Of a DNA stretch of 64,000 nt, positions 56,163 through 64,000 are shown piece after piece. The notes beneath the pieces are model-generated. The model was given only the letters and a program-made list of their open reading frames with translations. It made no database searches and had not been told where the DNA came from. The DNA is taken from positions 186,001 through 250,000 of the forward strand of contig CBDCIS010000002.1 of NCBI GenBank assembly GCA_965217565.1, written 5' to 3'. Source of the stretch: CBDCIS01 sp965217565 (GTDB lineage Bacteria > Chloroflexota > Dehalococcoidia > Lucifugimonadales > CATOSD01). A program made the translations under genes and the position numbers. Each line of letters starts with the position of its first letter. The first letter of the stretch is position 1.

Positions 56163-57503
56163 TCACACCGCCACTTCCACCGCGTCGTCCTTCACGACGA
56201 TCCGGGCGACGTGCTCGCCGAGGAAGCTCTGCTGTTGCTCGATGTCCAACGACTCCCAGTTCTCCAGCGTTTGCGCCACGTCAACGGGCTGCTCAGCGTT
56301 TGCCGCCCCTCTCCGAACGCTGTCCAGGTCGTCGAGGTACTCCCCAAGCGTTTCGATGCTCAGCGCTCCGCTGGCGGTGCGTCTCATGCCCTGCACGAAG
56401 CGGCGCTCGGCGTTCTTGACGCGGGCGTCCCACATGGCCTTGACTTCGTCCTTGCGCGCTTTGGAGACGTCGACGTCGATGGACACTTCCAACTCCCTTG
56501 CCCTCAGAGCGTGCTTGAGTTGGCCCAGGATGGCCCCCTCCAGGCGGGAGGCGCGCCAGGTGTGGTACTCGCACAGGCTCTGATTGTTTCTCGACTGGCA
56601 CTGGTAGTAACGATACACGCCTCGCGCCCGCTGGCCGTCCTTCCGCTTCCAGGTCTGCCGCCGCGTGACCCCCATCATCTTGTTGTCGCAGTAGCCGCAG
56701 ACGACGAGGCCGGACAGCATGAAGGGCTGGGCGTTCACCACCCTCCCGGTGGGACGTCTAGCCCTTGTCGCCTCCTGCGCGGCGCGGAAGACCTCGGGGG
56801 TGACGATGGCTTCGTGGCTGTTCGGCAGTCGGAGGCCAAAGCGTTTGTACGTCCCTATGTAAGTAGAGTTTTTGAGGATGTCGCGTATGGTAACCATGTT
56901 CCACTTGCCGCCGCGGCGAGTGGGAATCTCTCGCTCGTTGAGGTGCTGAGCGATCAGGCGGATTCCAAGCTCGTCCCTTGTGTGCAGCCGGAATATCAGT
57001 TCCACGACCGGCACCTCGTCCGCGACGACCTCCAGCGCGCCGCTCTCGCCTATGCGGTAGCCGTAGGGCGGCTTTCCCAGTCCGCGCCCCTGCAAGGCCC
57101 GATTCCGCATCGACTCCCTTATGCGTCGGCTGCGAGTGCGAGAGACGCCCTTGATGCCGAGCGTCTGAAAGCTGTTCTGTAGCGGGTCTGGAAGGTCATC
57201 GTCGTCGCAGGTGACCTTCGCTCCCATTCCCTCGAGCTCCACAAACGACCGCGCTACCGCCTCCAGGTCGCTCCCGAGGTGGCTGGCATCCGGTATGACC
57301 ACCAGGAAGTTGCTGCCGGACTCACGCATGTATTCGACCATGGCCCCATATTGCGCGAACCTTTCGACACCCTCAGCGTCCACGTCGCAGAAGGTCTTTA
57401 CGGGCTGGTGCACGTTGCGGTCGCAGTAGTCCAGGAAGGCCTCTTCGAACGCCTGGAAATACTTTTGACCGTCTTTGGATTGGAAATAGCCTATAGCGCG
57501 CAT
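56163..57503 (-). CDS. Large serine-recombinase-like protein with degenerate catalytic domain
   Basis: This 446-residue protein has the three-domain plan of large serine recombinases: a resolvase-type N-terminal domain, a 'recombinase' DNA-binding domain ('LGKPPYGYRIGE', 'IAQHLNEREIPTRRGGKWNM', 'ILKNSTYIGTYKRFG') and a zinc ribbon ('CGYCDNKMMG', 'YYQCQSRNNQSLCEYH') followed by a coiled coil. The N-terminal domain starts 'MRAIGYFQSKDGQ' where active enzymes read Y-x-R-x-S. The D-R-L-x-R motif is 'DASHLGSD', so the catalytic arginines seem lost. ATG 57503 is the start giving this N terminus. It lies 7 bp after the zinc-ribbon gene and just before rnpB. Probably DNA-binding, not recombining. Confidence 0.85.
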   Translation of the reverse strand: MRAIGYFQSKDGQKYFQAFEEAFLDYCDRNVHQPVKTFCDVDAEGVERFAQYGAMVEYMRESGSNFLVVIPDASHLGSDLEAVARSFVELEGMGAKVTCDDDDLPDPLQNSFQTLGIKGVSRTRSRRIRESMRNRALQGRGLGKPPYGYRIGESGALEVVADEVPVVELIFRLHTRDELGIRLIAQHLNEREIPTRRGGKWNMVTIRDILKNSTYIGTYKRFGLRLPNSHEAIVTPEVFRAAQEATRARRPTGRVVNAQPFMLSGLVVCGYCDNKMMGVTRRQTWKRKDGQRARGVYRYYQCQSRNNQSLCEYHTWRASRLEGAILGQLKHALRARELEVSIDVDVSKARKDEVKAMWDARVKNAERRFVQGMRRTASGALSIETLGEYLDDLDSVRRGAANAEQPVDVAQTLENWESLDIEQQQSFLGEHVARIVVKDDAVEVAV

Positions 57504-57510
57504 AGTAAAA

Positions 57511-58227
57511 TCAAACCACGTAGAGAATCCGGCCGCAGCTGTTGCAATGGACGAGTTCGTCAGCATTCTTGGCGCGCTGCACGTCCATCGTCGGAAGCGT
57601 GATGCGGCACCCCTGGCAGGCGGCTCTTTCGACCCTCGCCACCGCCTGGCCGCCTCGGCTCTTCAGCAGCGTCTCGTAAATGGAAAGGACAACGGGGGGA
57701 ATCTGCGGAGCCATGTTCGCGCGGGCCTGCCGCAAGCCCTCGATTTCGTCGTTCAGCCGTTTCTCCGATTCGACCAGCTTAGGATATTCGGCCTCGCGTT
57801 CGGCCTCCGCTCGGGTCAACCGCTCCCGCGTCTCGCTGAGGGACGCCTCCAGCTCTTCGATCTGTACCATCAGCTCCAGCAGTTTGTCTTCCTCGCCGGC
57901 TCGCTCTTCCTGAAGGAAGGCCCTCTCCTCCTCGCTTGCGGCCAACTCACGCGGATTGGTGACCGCGCCCCCGTAGAGACGTCGCTCGATGGCCTCCAGT
58001 CGCTCTTCGAGTTGCCCGACGGCCCTCTCGCGCTGTCCACGCATCGAGCGACGCTCCGACAAACTCGACTCCAGTTCCTCTGTGCGCCTTCGTGCCGACG
58101 TCAGCGCGGAGACGTCCGCCAGCCTGGCGGATGTCTCTTCCAGCGCCTTCTCACTGGCTGAAAGCTCCCAGTCCACTTCCTGGAGTTCGTATAGCTGCTT
58201 GGACGAGAACATAACGCTTACATTCAC
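57511..58227 (-). CDS. C4-type zinc-ribbon coiled-coil protein
   Basis: This 238-residue protein is mostly a long antiparallel coiled coil (residues ~15-175; heptads rich in Glu, Leu and Arg such as 'ERAVGQLEERLEAIERRL'). It ends in a zinc ribbon with C-x2-C ('ACQGCRITLP') and C-x2-C ('HCNSCGRILY'). 'YGGAVTNPRELAASEEE' is a conserved turn of the family (CT398/FliH-like or DUF164-type). It is found next to RNA-related genes in many bacteria and probably binds nucleic acid. Its function is unsettled. It forms a likely operon with the recombinase-like gene. Confidence 0.85.
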   Translation of the reverse strand: MNVSVMFSSKQLYELQEVDWELSASEKALEETSARLADVSALTSARRRTEELESSLSERRSMRGQRERAVGQLEERLEAIERRLYGGAVTNPRELAASEEERAFLQEERAGEEDKLLELMVQIEELEASLSETRERLTRAEAEREAEYPKLVESEKRLNDEIEGLRQARANMAPQIPPVVLSIYETLLKSRGGQAVARVERAACQGCRITLPTMDVQRAKNADELVHCNSCGRILYVV

Positions 58228-58540
58228 GCAGACGGGGCGTGAGGATTATAGGCGCGCGGCGGACAAGTTAACAGCATTATCGTAGGGAACGCAGCTATTG
58301 TATATGAACGCCTCGGTCAAGTCATAGGCAATCCGCGCTACACTTTGCGCGCCTTCAGGTCGAACGGGGGCAACCACGAGGGATTGCCCCTACATGCATC
58401 TGACCGACTAGGTTGGTACAGGTTCCTGTATGTCAGCCCAACAGCGATTACAATTCCGGCTCGGTGTGACTATAATCTATCGCGGGCATCCCTATAGATA
58501 GCAGGGGGACCCCCGTCCGATTCGTGAGAAAGGGTCTGGG
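58228..58540. other. Intergenic region with repeat and candidate promoter
   Basis: Holds the dispersed palindrome at 58366-58394 (gggggcaaccacgagggatt then gcccctac) and a TATAAT at 58471-58476. An imperfect -35 (ATTACA, 58447-58452) lies 18 bp before it, 65 bp upstream of the nucleotide-sugar dehydrogenase start. No gene is seen. Confidence 0.5.
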
Positions 58541-59887
58541 TTGAAGATAACCGTAATTGGAGTTGGTTACGTTGGGGCGGTGGTGGCCTCCGGGCTGGCT
58601 GCGACGGGCCACGACGTGCTGGGCGTGGACATCGACCGGCGCCGGGTCAACACGCTTCAGACAGGCAGGGTTCCGCTGTACGAGCCGGGGCTGGAGGCGC
58701 GCGTGTCCAGCGGCGTTCGCCGGGGCAATCTGCGGTTTCTGCACCGCGACGACGTGGACGAGCCCCTGGGCGAGGCCGCCGTCATCGCCACCGGAACGCC
58801 TCCTTCGGGCAGCGGGGCCGCCGATCTGAGCCAGATGAAGGCGGCGCTGGGCTGGATAAAGGCCAAGCGACCCCGCAACCTGGTTGTCGTGATGAAAAGC
58901 AGCGTGCCGCCCGGCGTCGGGCAGCGCATTCTGCGAAACGATCTCAAGGGCCTCGACATCCGCTACGCGGCAAACCCTGAGTTCCTGCGCGAGGGACGCG
59001 CCGTCACCGATTGGGACTCCCCCGATCGCATAGTAATCGGAGTCGAGCCGGACGACAATTGCACCGTCAGCATCGTGAAGCGTATGCACGCGGGCATCGA
59101 CGCGCCTTACCTGGTCACCGGCATCACCAGCGCGGAGATGATCAAGTACGCGAGCAACGCTTTCCTGGCGACGCGCATCTCATTCATAAACGAAATCGCC
59201 GCGCTCTGCGACCGCGTTGGCGCCTCCATCGACGCTGTGAGCGAAGGCCTCGCCATGGACGCCCGCACAGGCGCGCGAATTCAGGCAGGCGTGGGCTACG
59301 GCGGCTCCTGCTTCCCCAAGGACGTGCGCGCGCTGGACTACCTGGCCCTGACCAGCGGGGTGAACGTGGAGTTGCTGCGGGCCGTCATCAACGTCAACAA
59401 CCGCCAGCAACTGCTGCCCATGCACGCGCTGCGAGAGCGTTTCAACGGCGAGTTGGCAGGCCTGCGGGTGGGCGTTCTCGGCCTGGCCTTCAAGCCGGAG
59501 ACCGACGACGTTCGCGGCGCTCCGTCGCTGGCGCTGATACAGGCGCTGGTGGACGAGGGCGTCGCGGTGGCGGCCTACGACCCGCAGGCGAACAAGGCGG
59601 CCGGCGACCGGCTGCCGCCGGCCGTTCGGATGGCCGGCTGCCCCGCCGACGCCGCCGACGGGGCCCAGGCGCTGGCGTTGCTCACCGAGTGGGAGCAGGT
59701 TGTCGAGGCCGACTGGCCGCGCATCGCCGAGGTCATGCGCCCTCCACGCTTCGTCTTCGACGGCAGAAACGCCCTGGACGCCGCCGCAATGCGCAAGCTG
59801 GGCTTCGAATACCTTGGAGTGGGCAAGGGAGCAAACGAGGTCGGGGATCCGGCGCGCGCGAAACTGCGACATTTTGGGACATTCTGA
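58541..59887 (+). CDS. UDP-glucose/GDP-mannose-type nucleotide-sugar 6-dehydrogenase
   Basis: This 448-residue enzyme oxidises a nucleotide sugar twice with NAD to a uronic acid. It has the N-terminal Rossmann motif 'ITVIGVGYVGAVVASGLAAT', 'VVMKSSVPPGVGQRIL', 'SAEMIKYASNAFLATRISFI' and the catalytic Cys in 'GVGYGGSCFPKDVRALDYLA'. The C-terminal domain begins 'LRVGVLGLAFKPETDDVRGA'. The TTG start gives the intact first strand. It supplies uronic-acid precursors for the polysaccharide cluster that follows. UDP-glucose is the most likely substrate. Confidence 0.93.
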   Translation: MKITVIGVGYVGAVVASGLAATGHDVLGVDIDRRRVNTLQTGRVPLYEPGLEARVSSGVRRGNLRFLHRDDVDEPLGEAAVIATGTPPSGSGAADLSQMKAALGWIKAKRPRNLVVVMKSSVPPGVGQRILRNDLKGLDIRYAANPEFLREGRAVTDWDSPDRIVIGVEPDDNCTVSIVKRMHAGIDAPYLVTGITSAEMIKYASNAFLATRISFINEIAALCDRVGASIDAVSEGLAMDARTGARIQAGVGYGGSCFPKDVRALDYLALTSGVNVELLRAVINVNNRQQLLPMHALRERFNGELAGLRVGVLGLAFKPETDDVRGAPSLALIQALVDEGVAVAAYDPQANKAAGDRLPPAVRMAGCPADAADGAQALALLTEWEQVVEADWPRIAEVMRPPRFVFDGRNALDAAAMRKLGFEYLGVGKGANEVGDPARAKLRHFGTF

Positions 59888-59897
59888 GACATTTCGT
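59868..59897 (+). repeat. Three 10-bp direct repeats (GACATT-type)
   Basis: gacattttgg, gacattctga and gacatttcgt follow each other without a gap across the stop codon of the dehydrogenase gene. The spacing equals one DNA helix turn, so a protein could bind three sites on one face. It may also be a chance replication-slip product. Confidence 0.45.
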
Positions 59898-60089
59898 AGC
59901 CGGCGCCTGTGGCCAGGGCGCCCCAAGGGGCGCGTGGGTACCTACAAGAGTGCCCCCACACGTTGGCAGATTAGCACGTATGTGCATACATGTCAAGTAT
60001 CCGCGCGGTCTTTCAGGAGTTGGCATTGAGTCGGAACTGTTGCAGCCCCTCGACCTTATGAGAATCTGTCTGGAGCCTAAGCCAACCCC

Positions 60090-61442
60090 GTGAGATCGCT
60101 ACTCCAAAGGATGCTCCCTGCCCCTGACCGGCGCGCCGCCCGGCAGACCATGTGGATAGGCGGCATTATGGCCGTCCAGATCCTTGCCAGCATCGTCCAG
60201 GTGGCCCTCTCGGCCCGGATTCTGGGCCCGGAAGGATTCGGCGTACTGGCCGTTATCATCGCGGCGACCGGGCTGCTGTTTACATTGCTGGCCCTGCCGG
60301 GCAATGAGGTCATAACGACATACGTGTCGCGCTATCTGGCCGAAGGCCGGATGGATGAGGCCACGGGGACACTGCGATTCGCGTTCGCGGTGTCACAGAC
60401 GCTGGCGTTGGTTTCCTACATTGTGCTTGTGGGCGCCACACTCGCTGTGAGCGGCCTGCTCGGAGTCGCGGAGGACTACACCGCCGAGGTGATCCTGTTC
60501 GGAGTCGTCGGCCTATTGATAGCGACCTTCCGCGAGAGCATGGCAGTGCTGAGACTGGCAGACCAGGTGCATCTGGGGTTTGTGGCGGCGGCGGCTGGCG
60601 CAATGGCCAGGATTGGGATTCTCGCCGCGGCATGGCAAACGGGAGGAGGGTTGTTCATGGTAGTCCTGGCGTACGTGGGAGGGAATGCGGTGACCGGGAT
60701 CTGGATTTTCATCGCCGCCGCGGCGTCCGAGCGTAAAGCGGGGCTGCCAGGATTCCTGCGTTCGCTGTCGATTAGAGTGCCCGGTCGAGACGTTATCGCG
60801 TTCCAGGCAGGGTCGTTCTGGCGGTCGTCCGTTGAGGGTGTCATCTTGCACATCGACGTGCTCCTCATCGCCAACATGGTCAGCGTTGCCCAGGTTGGTC
60901 TGTACCGGGCGGCTTACCAGATAGTGAATGCCACCAAAAACCCGTTTCACGCCGTATCTGCGGGGGTACAGGCCGAATACAGCAAACAGTGGTACGGCGG
61001 CGATGGCGCGGCTGTTAGGAGGATTTCCCGCAACTTTACGCTGCTGTCATTGCTGGTTGCCGTCGCCGGGTACGCGCTGCTCGCCATAGCCCACGAACCC
61101 ATCATCCGGCTGCTGTTGGGGCCAGGATTCGAGGGAGCCTCCCGCCCGCTGCTGTTCCTGCTTCCCGGAGCCCTGGCTTTCGCGGGCGTCGCGGCACTCT
61201 ACGTGCTGCCCGCCGCGACAGGACGCATCCTGCCTCACCTGGCATCGTCGTCGGCCGCCCTGGCGGCGATGGTAGTCGCGTTGGTTGCCCTGGCTCCCCG
61301 CTATGGCGCGGAGGGCGCGGCGTGGGCGAACTCGATTGGCTGGATTGTCTTCGCGGCGGTTATGGTCCCGTTTGCAGTCGCGGTTCTCAGGCGAACCAGA
61401 CACCTTTCGAGCCTTGACCTGACGGAGGGACGTTCCGCGTGA
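60090..61442 (+). CDS. Polysaccharide flippase (Wzx/oligosaccharide transporter family)
   Basis: This 450-residue protein has ~12-14 hydrophobic helices with almost no soluble domain. The N-terminal pattern 'QTMWIGGIMAVQILASIVQV' then 'LSARILGPEGFGVLAVIIAA' is typical of MOP-superfamily polysaccharide exporters (a conserved 'LGPEGFG' turn after helix 1). It flips lipid-linked oligosaccharide across the membrane. GTG start at 60090. The ~200 bp before it contain a hairpin-forming GC-rich tract and the palindrome gtatgtgcatac, but no gene. It is coupled to the next gene (4-bp overlap). Confidence 0.88.
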   Translation: MRSLLQRMLPAPDRRAARQTMWIGGIMAVQILASIVQVALSARILGPEGFGVLAVIIAATGLLFTLLALPGNEVITTYVSRYLAEGRMDEATGTLRFAFAVSQTLALVSYIVLVGATLAVSGLLGVAEDYTAEVILFGVVGLLIATFRESMAVLRLADQVHLGFVAAAAGAMARIGILAAAWQTGGGLFMVVLAYVGGNAVTGIWIFIAAAASERKAGLPGFLRSLSIRVPGRDVIAFQAGSFWRSSVEGVILHIDVLLIANMVSVAQVGLYRAAYQIVNATKNPFHAVSAGVQAEYSKQWYGGDGAAVRRISRNFTLLSLLVAVAGYALLAIAHEPIIRLLLGPGFEGASRPLLFLLPGALAFAGVAALYVLPAATGRILPHLASSSAALAAMVVALVALAPRYGAEGAAWANSIGWIVFAAVMVPFAVAVLRRTRHLSSLDLTEGRSA

Positions 61443-62830
61443 ATATACCGTCGATGGTTGCAAAAGTCAGCGAACTTTCACGGGTGTACGCGCCCGTCAT
61501 CCTGGCGTTGTACGTCTATGCCTACGTGCTTCGCGGCGGGGCGCTGCTGTTCGGCTTCATAAACCTGACCCTGGTTTTCCTGCTGCTGGCGGTGGCATGC
61601 GCCGTGTTCCCGTTGGTGTTCGACCGTGGCAGCGTTAGATACAGGTTCTCCTGGGCAGACGCCGCCATTGGCGCCTTCGGGCTGGTCATGCTGGTCAACA
61701 GCAGCACCGCCGAGGGGCTGGAGAAGGCGCTGCGGTTTCACGCGCTCGCGCTGACAGCATATTTCGTCGCCCGATTGGTGTTGGTGGACGCCAATCAGGT
61801 GAGGAAGTTCCTCTACACCATCGTCGCCGCGGCTTCCACGCTGGCGGTGCTGGCCCTGGCCGCCACGTTAGCGCCCGGGGCAGTGGAGGGAACATTCCTG
61901 GGGGATGCCTTCCACGGGGACAGGCTAACCTTTGCCGAAACCAATCCAATCCCGCTGGCCTGGTTTCTAATGGTAGGGGCGCTGATTTTCATTGGGTTCA
62001 TGCCGGGATTGGGGACGCGAGCCAAAATACTCGCGGGCGCCATGTTTACCATGGTCGTGTTCATGCTCTTCCTGACTGGCAGTCGCGGGGCGGTAATTGG
62101 GACACTCATGGCGCTGACAACCCTGCTTGGGCTCGGCTTAATCAAGCGTTCAGCCCGTCATCTGCGGCCGATAATCTTCGCATTCACCATTGTCTCGGCA
62201 ATGCTATACCTACTTTATTTCAGTGGAGATGACCCGAATTCACCCTTCCACGCGATAGGGCCGCGTTTTCACGACTTGAGCTCGCTGGGGGACGACCCCT
62301 CGATTGCGGGCAGGCTGGAGCTGTACACGGAAGCCATCGGCAAGTTCCTGGATAACCCCCTTCGCGGCGCGGGAACGGCCGGGATGGACGTGTACGCGCA
62401 CAACATGTTCCTGGAAACGGCCTCAGAGTTGGGGTTGTTGGGACTTGCGCCACTATTGGTTTTCCTGTACCTGGTATCGCTCTACCTTTTCAGATTTGCG
62501 TTGCGAGCGAAGATTCGCCCGCCCAACCTCGATGTCGTCGCGGCGGCGGTCCTCTGCTTCGTGTCCCTGTTCACCGTGAGCCAATTCTCAGGCAACCTGG
62601 CGAATGCCAAAGACCTGCCAGCAATGTTCGCCATTATCATCAATTTCCCGTTGTTGTTCGACTTGACGGGGCGGCAAGGGGTTTCACCGCGAAACGATAG
62701 GATAGGGTCTCGCCCGTTGAAAGTCCTTCATGTAACGGCCAGCATGTCGCCCGAATGGGGCGGGCCGGTGAAAGCTGTCAGGGCAAGGGAAAGTTGCAGA
62801 TGCGTCTTTTCCACGTGTGGAGACGAGTAA
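61439..62830 (+). CDS. O-antigen polymerase/ligase-like protein with C-terminal glycosyltransferase relic
   Basis: This 463-residue protein has ~11 hydrophobic helices and, in the periplasmic loop region, 'GDDPSIAGRLELYTEAIGKF' then 'NPLRGAGTAGMDVYAHNMFL', the Wzy_C-type signature of O-antigen ligases/polymerases. After the last helix ('LPAMFAIIINFPLLFDLTGR') the frame continues as 'LKVLHVTASMSPEWGGPVKA', which is the standard N terminus of a GT4 glycosyltransferase. It breaks off after ~12 more residues. So the tail (about 62716-62830) is the front of another gene joined by deletion. The GTG start overlaps the flippase by 4 bp. Confidence 0.88.
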   Translation: MNIPSMVAKVSELSRVYAPVILALYVYAYVLRGGALLFGFINLTLVFLLLAVACAVFPLVFDRGSVRYRFSWADAAIGAFGLVMLVNSSTAEGLEKALRFHALALTAYFVARLVLVDANQVRKFLYTIVAAASTLAVLALAATLAPGAVEGTFLGDAFHGDRLTFAETNPIPLAWFLMVGALIFIGFMPGLGTRAKILAGAMFTMVVFMLFLTGSRGAVIGTLMALTTLLGLGLIKRSARHLRPIIFAFTIVSAMLYLLYFSGDDPNSPFHAIGPRFHDLSSLGDDPSIAGRLELYTEAIGKFLDNPLRGAGTAGMDVYAHNMFLETASELGLLGLAPLLVFLYLVSLYLFRFALRAKIRPPNLDVVAAAVLCFVSLFTVSQFSGNLANAKDLPAMFAIIINFPLLFDLTGRQGVSPRNDRIGSRPLKVLHVTASMSPEWGGPVKAVRARESCRCVFSTCGDE

Positions 62831-62834
62831 ACCA

Positions 62835-63977
62835 ATGAAAGTGGTAGTGGACTTACTTTTCATCATACCTAGTAAGAACAGGGGTAGCCAGACATATGTG
62901 GACAGCCTATTGCCACACATGGTGGCGCTCCCAGGGGTAGATATAGTGTGTCTGACCAACAGAACCAACCATCGGTACTACCAAACGGGCCTCGGTTTTG
63001 AGTGTCACCTTGCCCCTGTCGGTGGACTGAATCGGTTGCATCGCTTGGTGTACCAGCAAGTGTTGATGAGTTCCGCGGCAAAACGTCTAGGGGCGGATGT
63101 ACTTTATTGTCCAGGCGGGCTTTCTCCGGTTCGTCCTAGCATCCCGACAGTCTTGGTAATGCACGATGTGAACTTTCGAGACATTCCAGGATCGGTTGCG
63201 GCTGGGAACCGCATCGCTTACAACCTCATTCTTCCTCGCGCCATTCGCGCGGCGTCGCAGGTGGTCACAGTGTCGCAGTTCTCTAGGGAACGCATCCTTG
63301 CCGAGTTGAGTGGGGTGAGAAAGCCAGTGGTGATACATGAGGGGCCGCTGACAAACTCCAAGACCGCCGATGAAGTTGAGTGGACGGTCGTGAAAGAAAA
63401 ATACGGCATCACAGGGGAGTGTTTCCTGTCGATCTCCAGTGGACTGCCGCACAAGAACATAGGCCGTTTGGTTCGAGGCTTTGTGGAGATGAAGAAGAGG
63501 TTTCCTGGCGAATGGCAACTCGCCCTGGTCGGCCACGATCTGAGCGACGAAGTGAGAGCATACCTCAGTCAAGAAGGGTTCATAGGTAGCGTGATCGCAA
63601 CCGGATTCGTTTCCGATGTGGAAAAGGTCGCATTTTTGAGGAACAGCTTTGCATACTTCTTCCCGTCTCTATACGAAGGATTCGGCCTACCTGCACTAGA
63701 GGCGCAATCGTGTGGTCTGCCACTGGCGGCATCAAGATTCGGTAGCCTTCCCGAGGTCTGCGGGCAAGGCGCCACGTACTTCGATGCGAAGTCGGTTGAG
63801 AGTATTGCAGACACGTTTCAGGAGCTCTGCCAGAACGCGGACTTGCGTAAGCGCTTAATCAAAGCAGGATATGAGAATCTGTCTCGGTTCTCATGGTCGC
63901 GTGCGGCGGAACAGACGATGGATGTTCTCAGTAACGCTGCCAACGAGAATCGGAGGGTTGCCGGAGGTCGCAGTTGA
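62835..63977 (+). CDS. Glycosyltransferase family 4 protein
   Basis: This 380-residue GT-B enzyme adds a sugar to a growing chain. The N-terminal acceptor domain begins 'MKVVVDLLFIIPSKNRGSQT', and the middle holds 'VVTVSQFSRERILAELSG'. The donor domain has 'FLSISSGLPHKNIGRLVRGF' and 'FFPSLYEGFGLPALEAQSCG', the E-x7-E signature of GT4. I chose ATG 62835. A GTG at 62817 would add 6 residues. Codon use and GC are slightly lower than in the upstream genes, as is common in variable polysaccharide loci. Confidence 0.92.
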   Translation: MKVVVDLLFIIPSKNRGSQTYVDSLLPHMVALPGVDIVCLTNRTNHRYYQTGLGFECHLAPVGGLNRLHRLVYQQVLMSSAAKRLGADVLYCPGGLSPVRPSIPTVLVMHDVNFRDIPGSVAAGNRIAYNLILPRAIRAASQVVTVSQFSRERILAELSGVRKPVVIHEGPLTNSKTADEVEWTVVKEKYGITGECFLSISSGLPHKNIGRLVRGFVEMKKRFPGEWQLALVGHDLSDEVRAYLSQEGFIGSVIATGFVSDVEKVAFLRNSFAYFFPSLYEGFGLPALEAQSCGLPLAASRFGSLPEVCGQGATYFDAKSVESIADTFQELCQNADLRKRLIKAGYENLSRFSWSRAAEQTMDVLSNAANENRRVAGGRS

Positions 63978-64000
63978 GCTTCAAATTGGCTGAATCCAGC
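63974..64000 (+). CDS. Start of next polysaccharide-cluster gene (partial)
   Basis: A TTG at 63974 overlaps the stop of the glycosyltransferase (ttga) and has GGAGG 6 nt upstream (63963-63967). It opens M-S-F-K-L-A-E-S-S before the window ends. Too short to identify. It is probably a further gene of the same operon. Confidence 0.4.

Noticed and set aside
59915..59960. GC-rich hairpin after the nucleotide-sugar dehydrogenase as a terminator
   Set aside because: gcgcc/ggcgc can pair but the loop is tight and no T-run follows; not strong enough to list.
59011..60093. 360-codon + strand frame inside the nucleotide-sugar dehydrogenase
   Set aside because: Arg/Gly-rich frame-shifted shadow of the real gene; no domain and no ribosome-binding site.
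1..64000. CRISPR array, rRNA genes, prophage structural genes
   Set aside because: No regularly spaced direct repeats with unique spacers, no 16S/23S/5S signatures and no capsid, terminase or portal motifs were seen.

Overview
The window is GC-rich bacterial DNA with dense, short-spaced genes. The gene content points to the phylum Chloroflexota, most likely class Dehalococcoidia in a marine/SAR202-like lineage. The evidence is an alternative complex III respiratory operon, a reductive-dehalogenase-like protein without a Tat signal, an S12 ribosomal protein with an extra internal segment, frequent TTG/GTG starts, and many short palindromic repeats. No rRNA gene is present to confirm this, so the placement is inference.

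Layout. 0.3-11.2 kb: pseudo-receiver protein, RdhA-like iron-sulfur protein, NHL beta-propeller, RNase II/R-type nuclease, SDR, an ECF-like sigma factor with a membrane DUF5667-type partner, glutamine synthetases of two different types (GSI and GSII), and a DUF4166 protein. 11.3-12.1 kb: a DsbA-family gene whose only redox-active position is an in-frame TGA followed by a SECIS-like hairpin, probably a selenoprotein, with its own promoter, Shine-Dalgarno sequence and terminator. 12.3-13.4 kb: RNase III, a 5' tRNA fragment and tRNA-Leu(GAG). 13.6-18.2 kb: a decayed accessory island between tRNA-Leu and tRNA-Cys. It holds relics of a tyrosine integrase and of a DNA methylase/HNH gene, an amber-interrupted membrane-protein gene, a MITE, a membrane-anchored HNH protein, and a collagen-repeat lipoprotein. 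18.2-21.2 kb: VOC protein, aldo/keto reductase, a tandem 171-bp duplication and an MFS transporter.

21.4-42.3 kb is one long translation locus on the + strand, headed by a near-perfect sigma-70 promoter: rpsL-rpsG-fusA, the S10 operon, the spc operon with secY-adk-map, the alpha operon, truA and rplM-rpsI. tuf and infA are absent from their usual places. Several proteins carry lineage-type tails: L5 N-terminal basic, S17 and S3 C-terminal acidic, RpoA C-terminal repeat.

42.4-51.3 kb: a DtxR-type regulator and, convergent to it, an alternative complex III operon encoding a small membrane protein, pentaheme ActA, split ActB (molybdopterin-like plus 4x FeS), two NrfD-like membrane subunits, ActD and cytochrome c ActE. 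Together these would oxidise menaquinol and pass electrons to a periplasmic carrier. 51.4-55.6 kb: a MITE with a clean 8-bp target duplication, then an alpha/beta hydrolase, an FAD amine oxidase and an SDR. 55.7-58.2 kb (- strand): zinc-ribbon coiled-coil protein, a serine recombinase whose catalytic arginines appear lost, and RNase P RNA. 58.5-64 kb: a surface-polysaccharide cluster with nucleotide-sugar dehydrogenase, flippase, O-antigen polymerase/ligase carrying a fused glycosyltransferase relic, a GT4 glycosyltransferase, and the start of a further gene at the edge.
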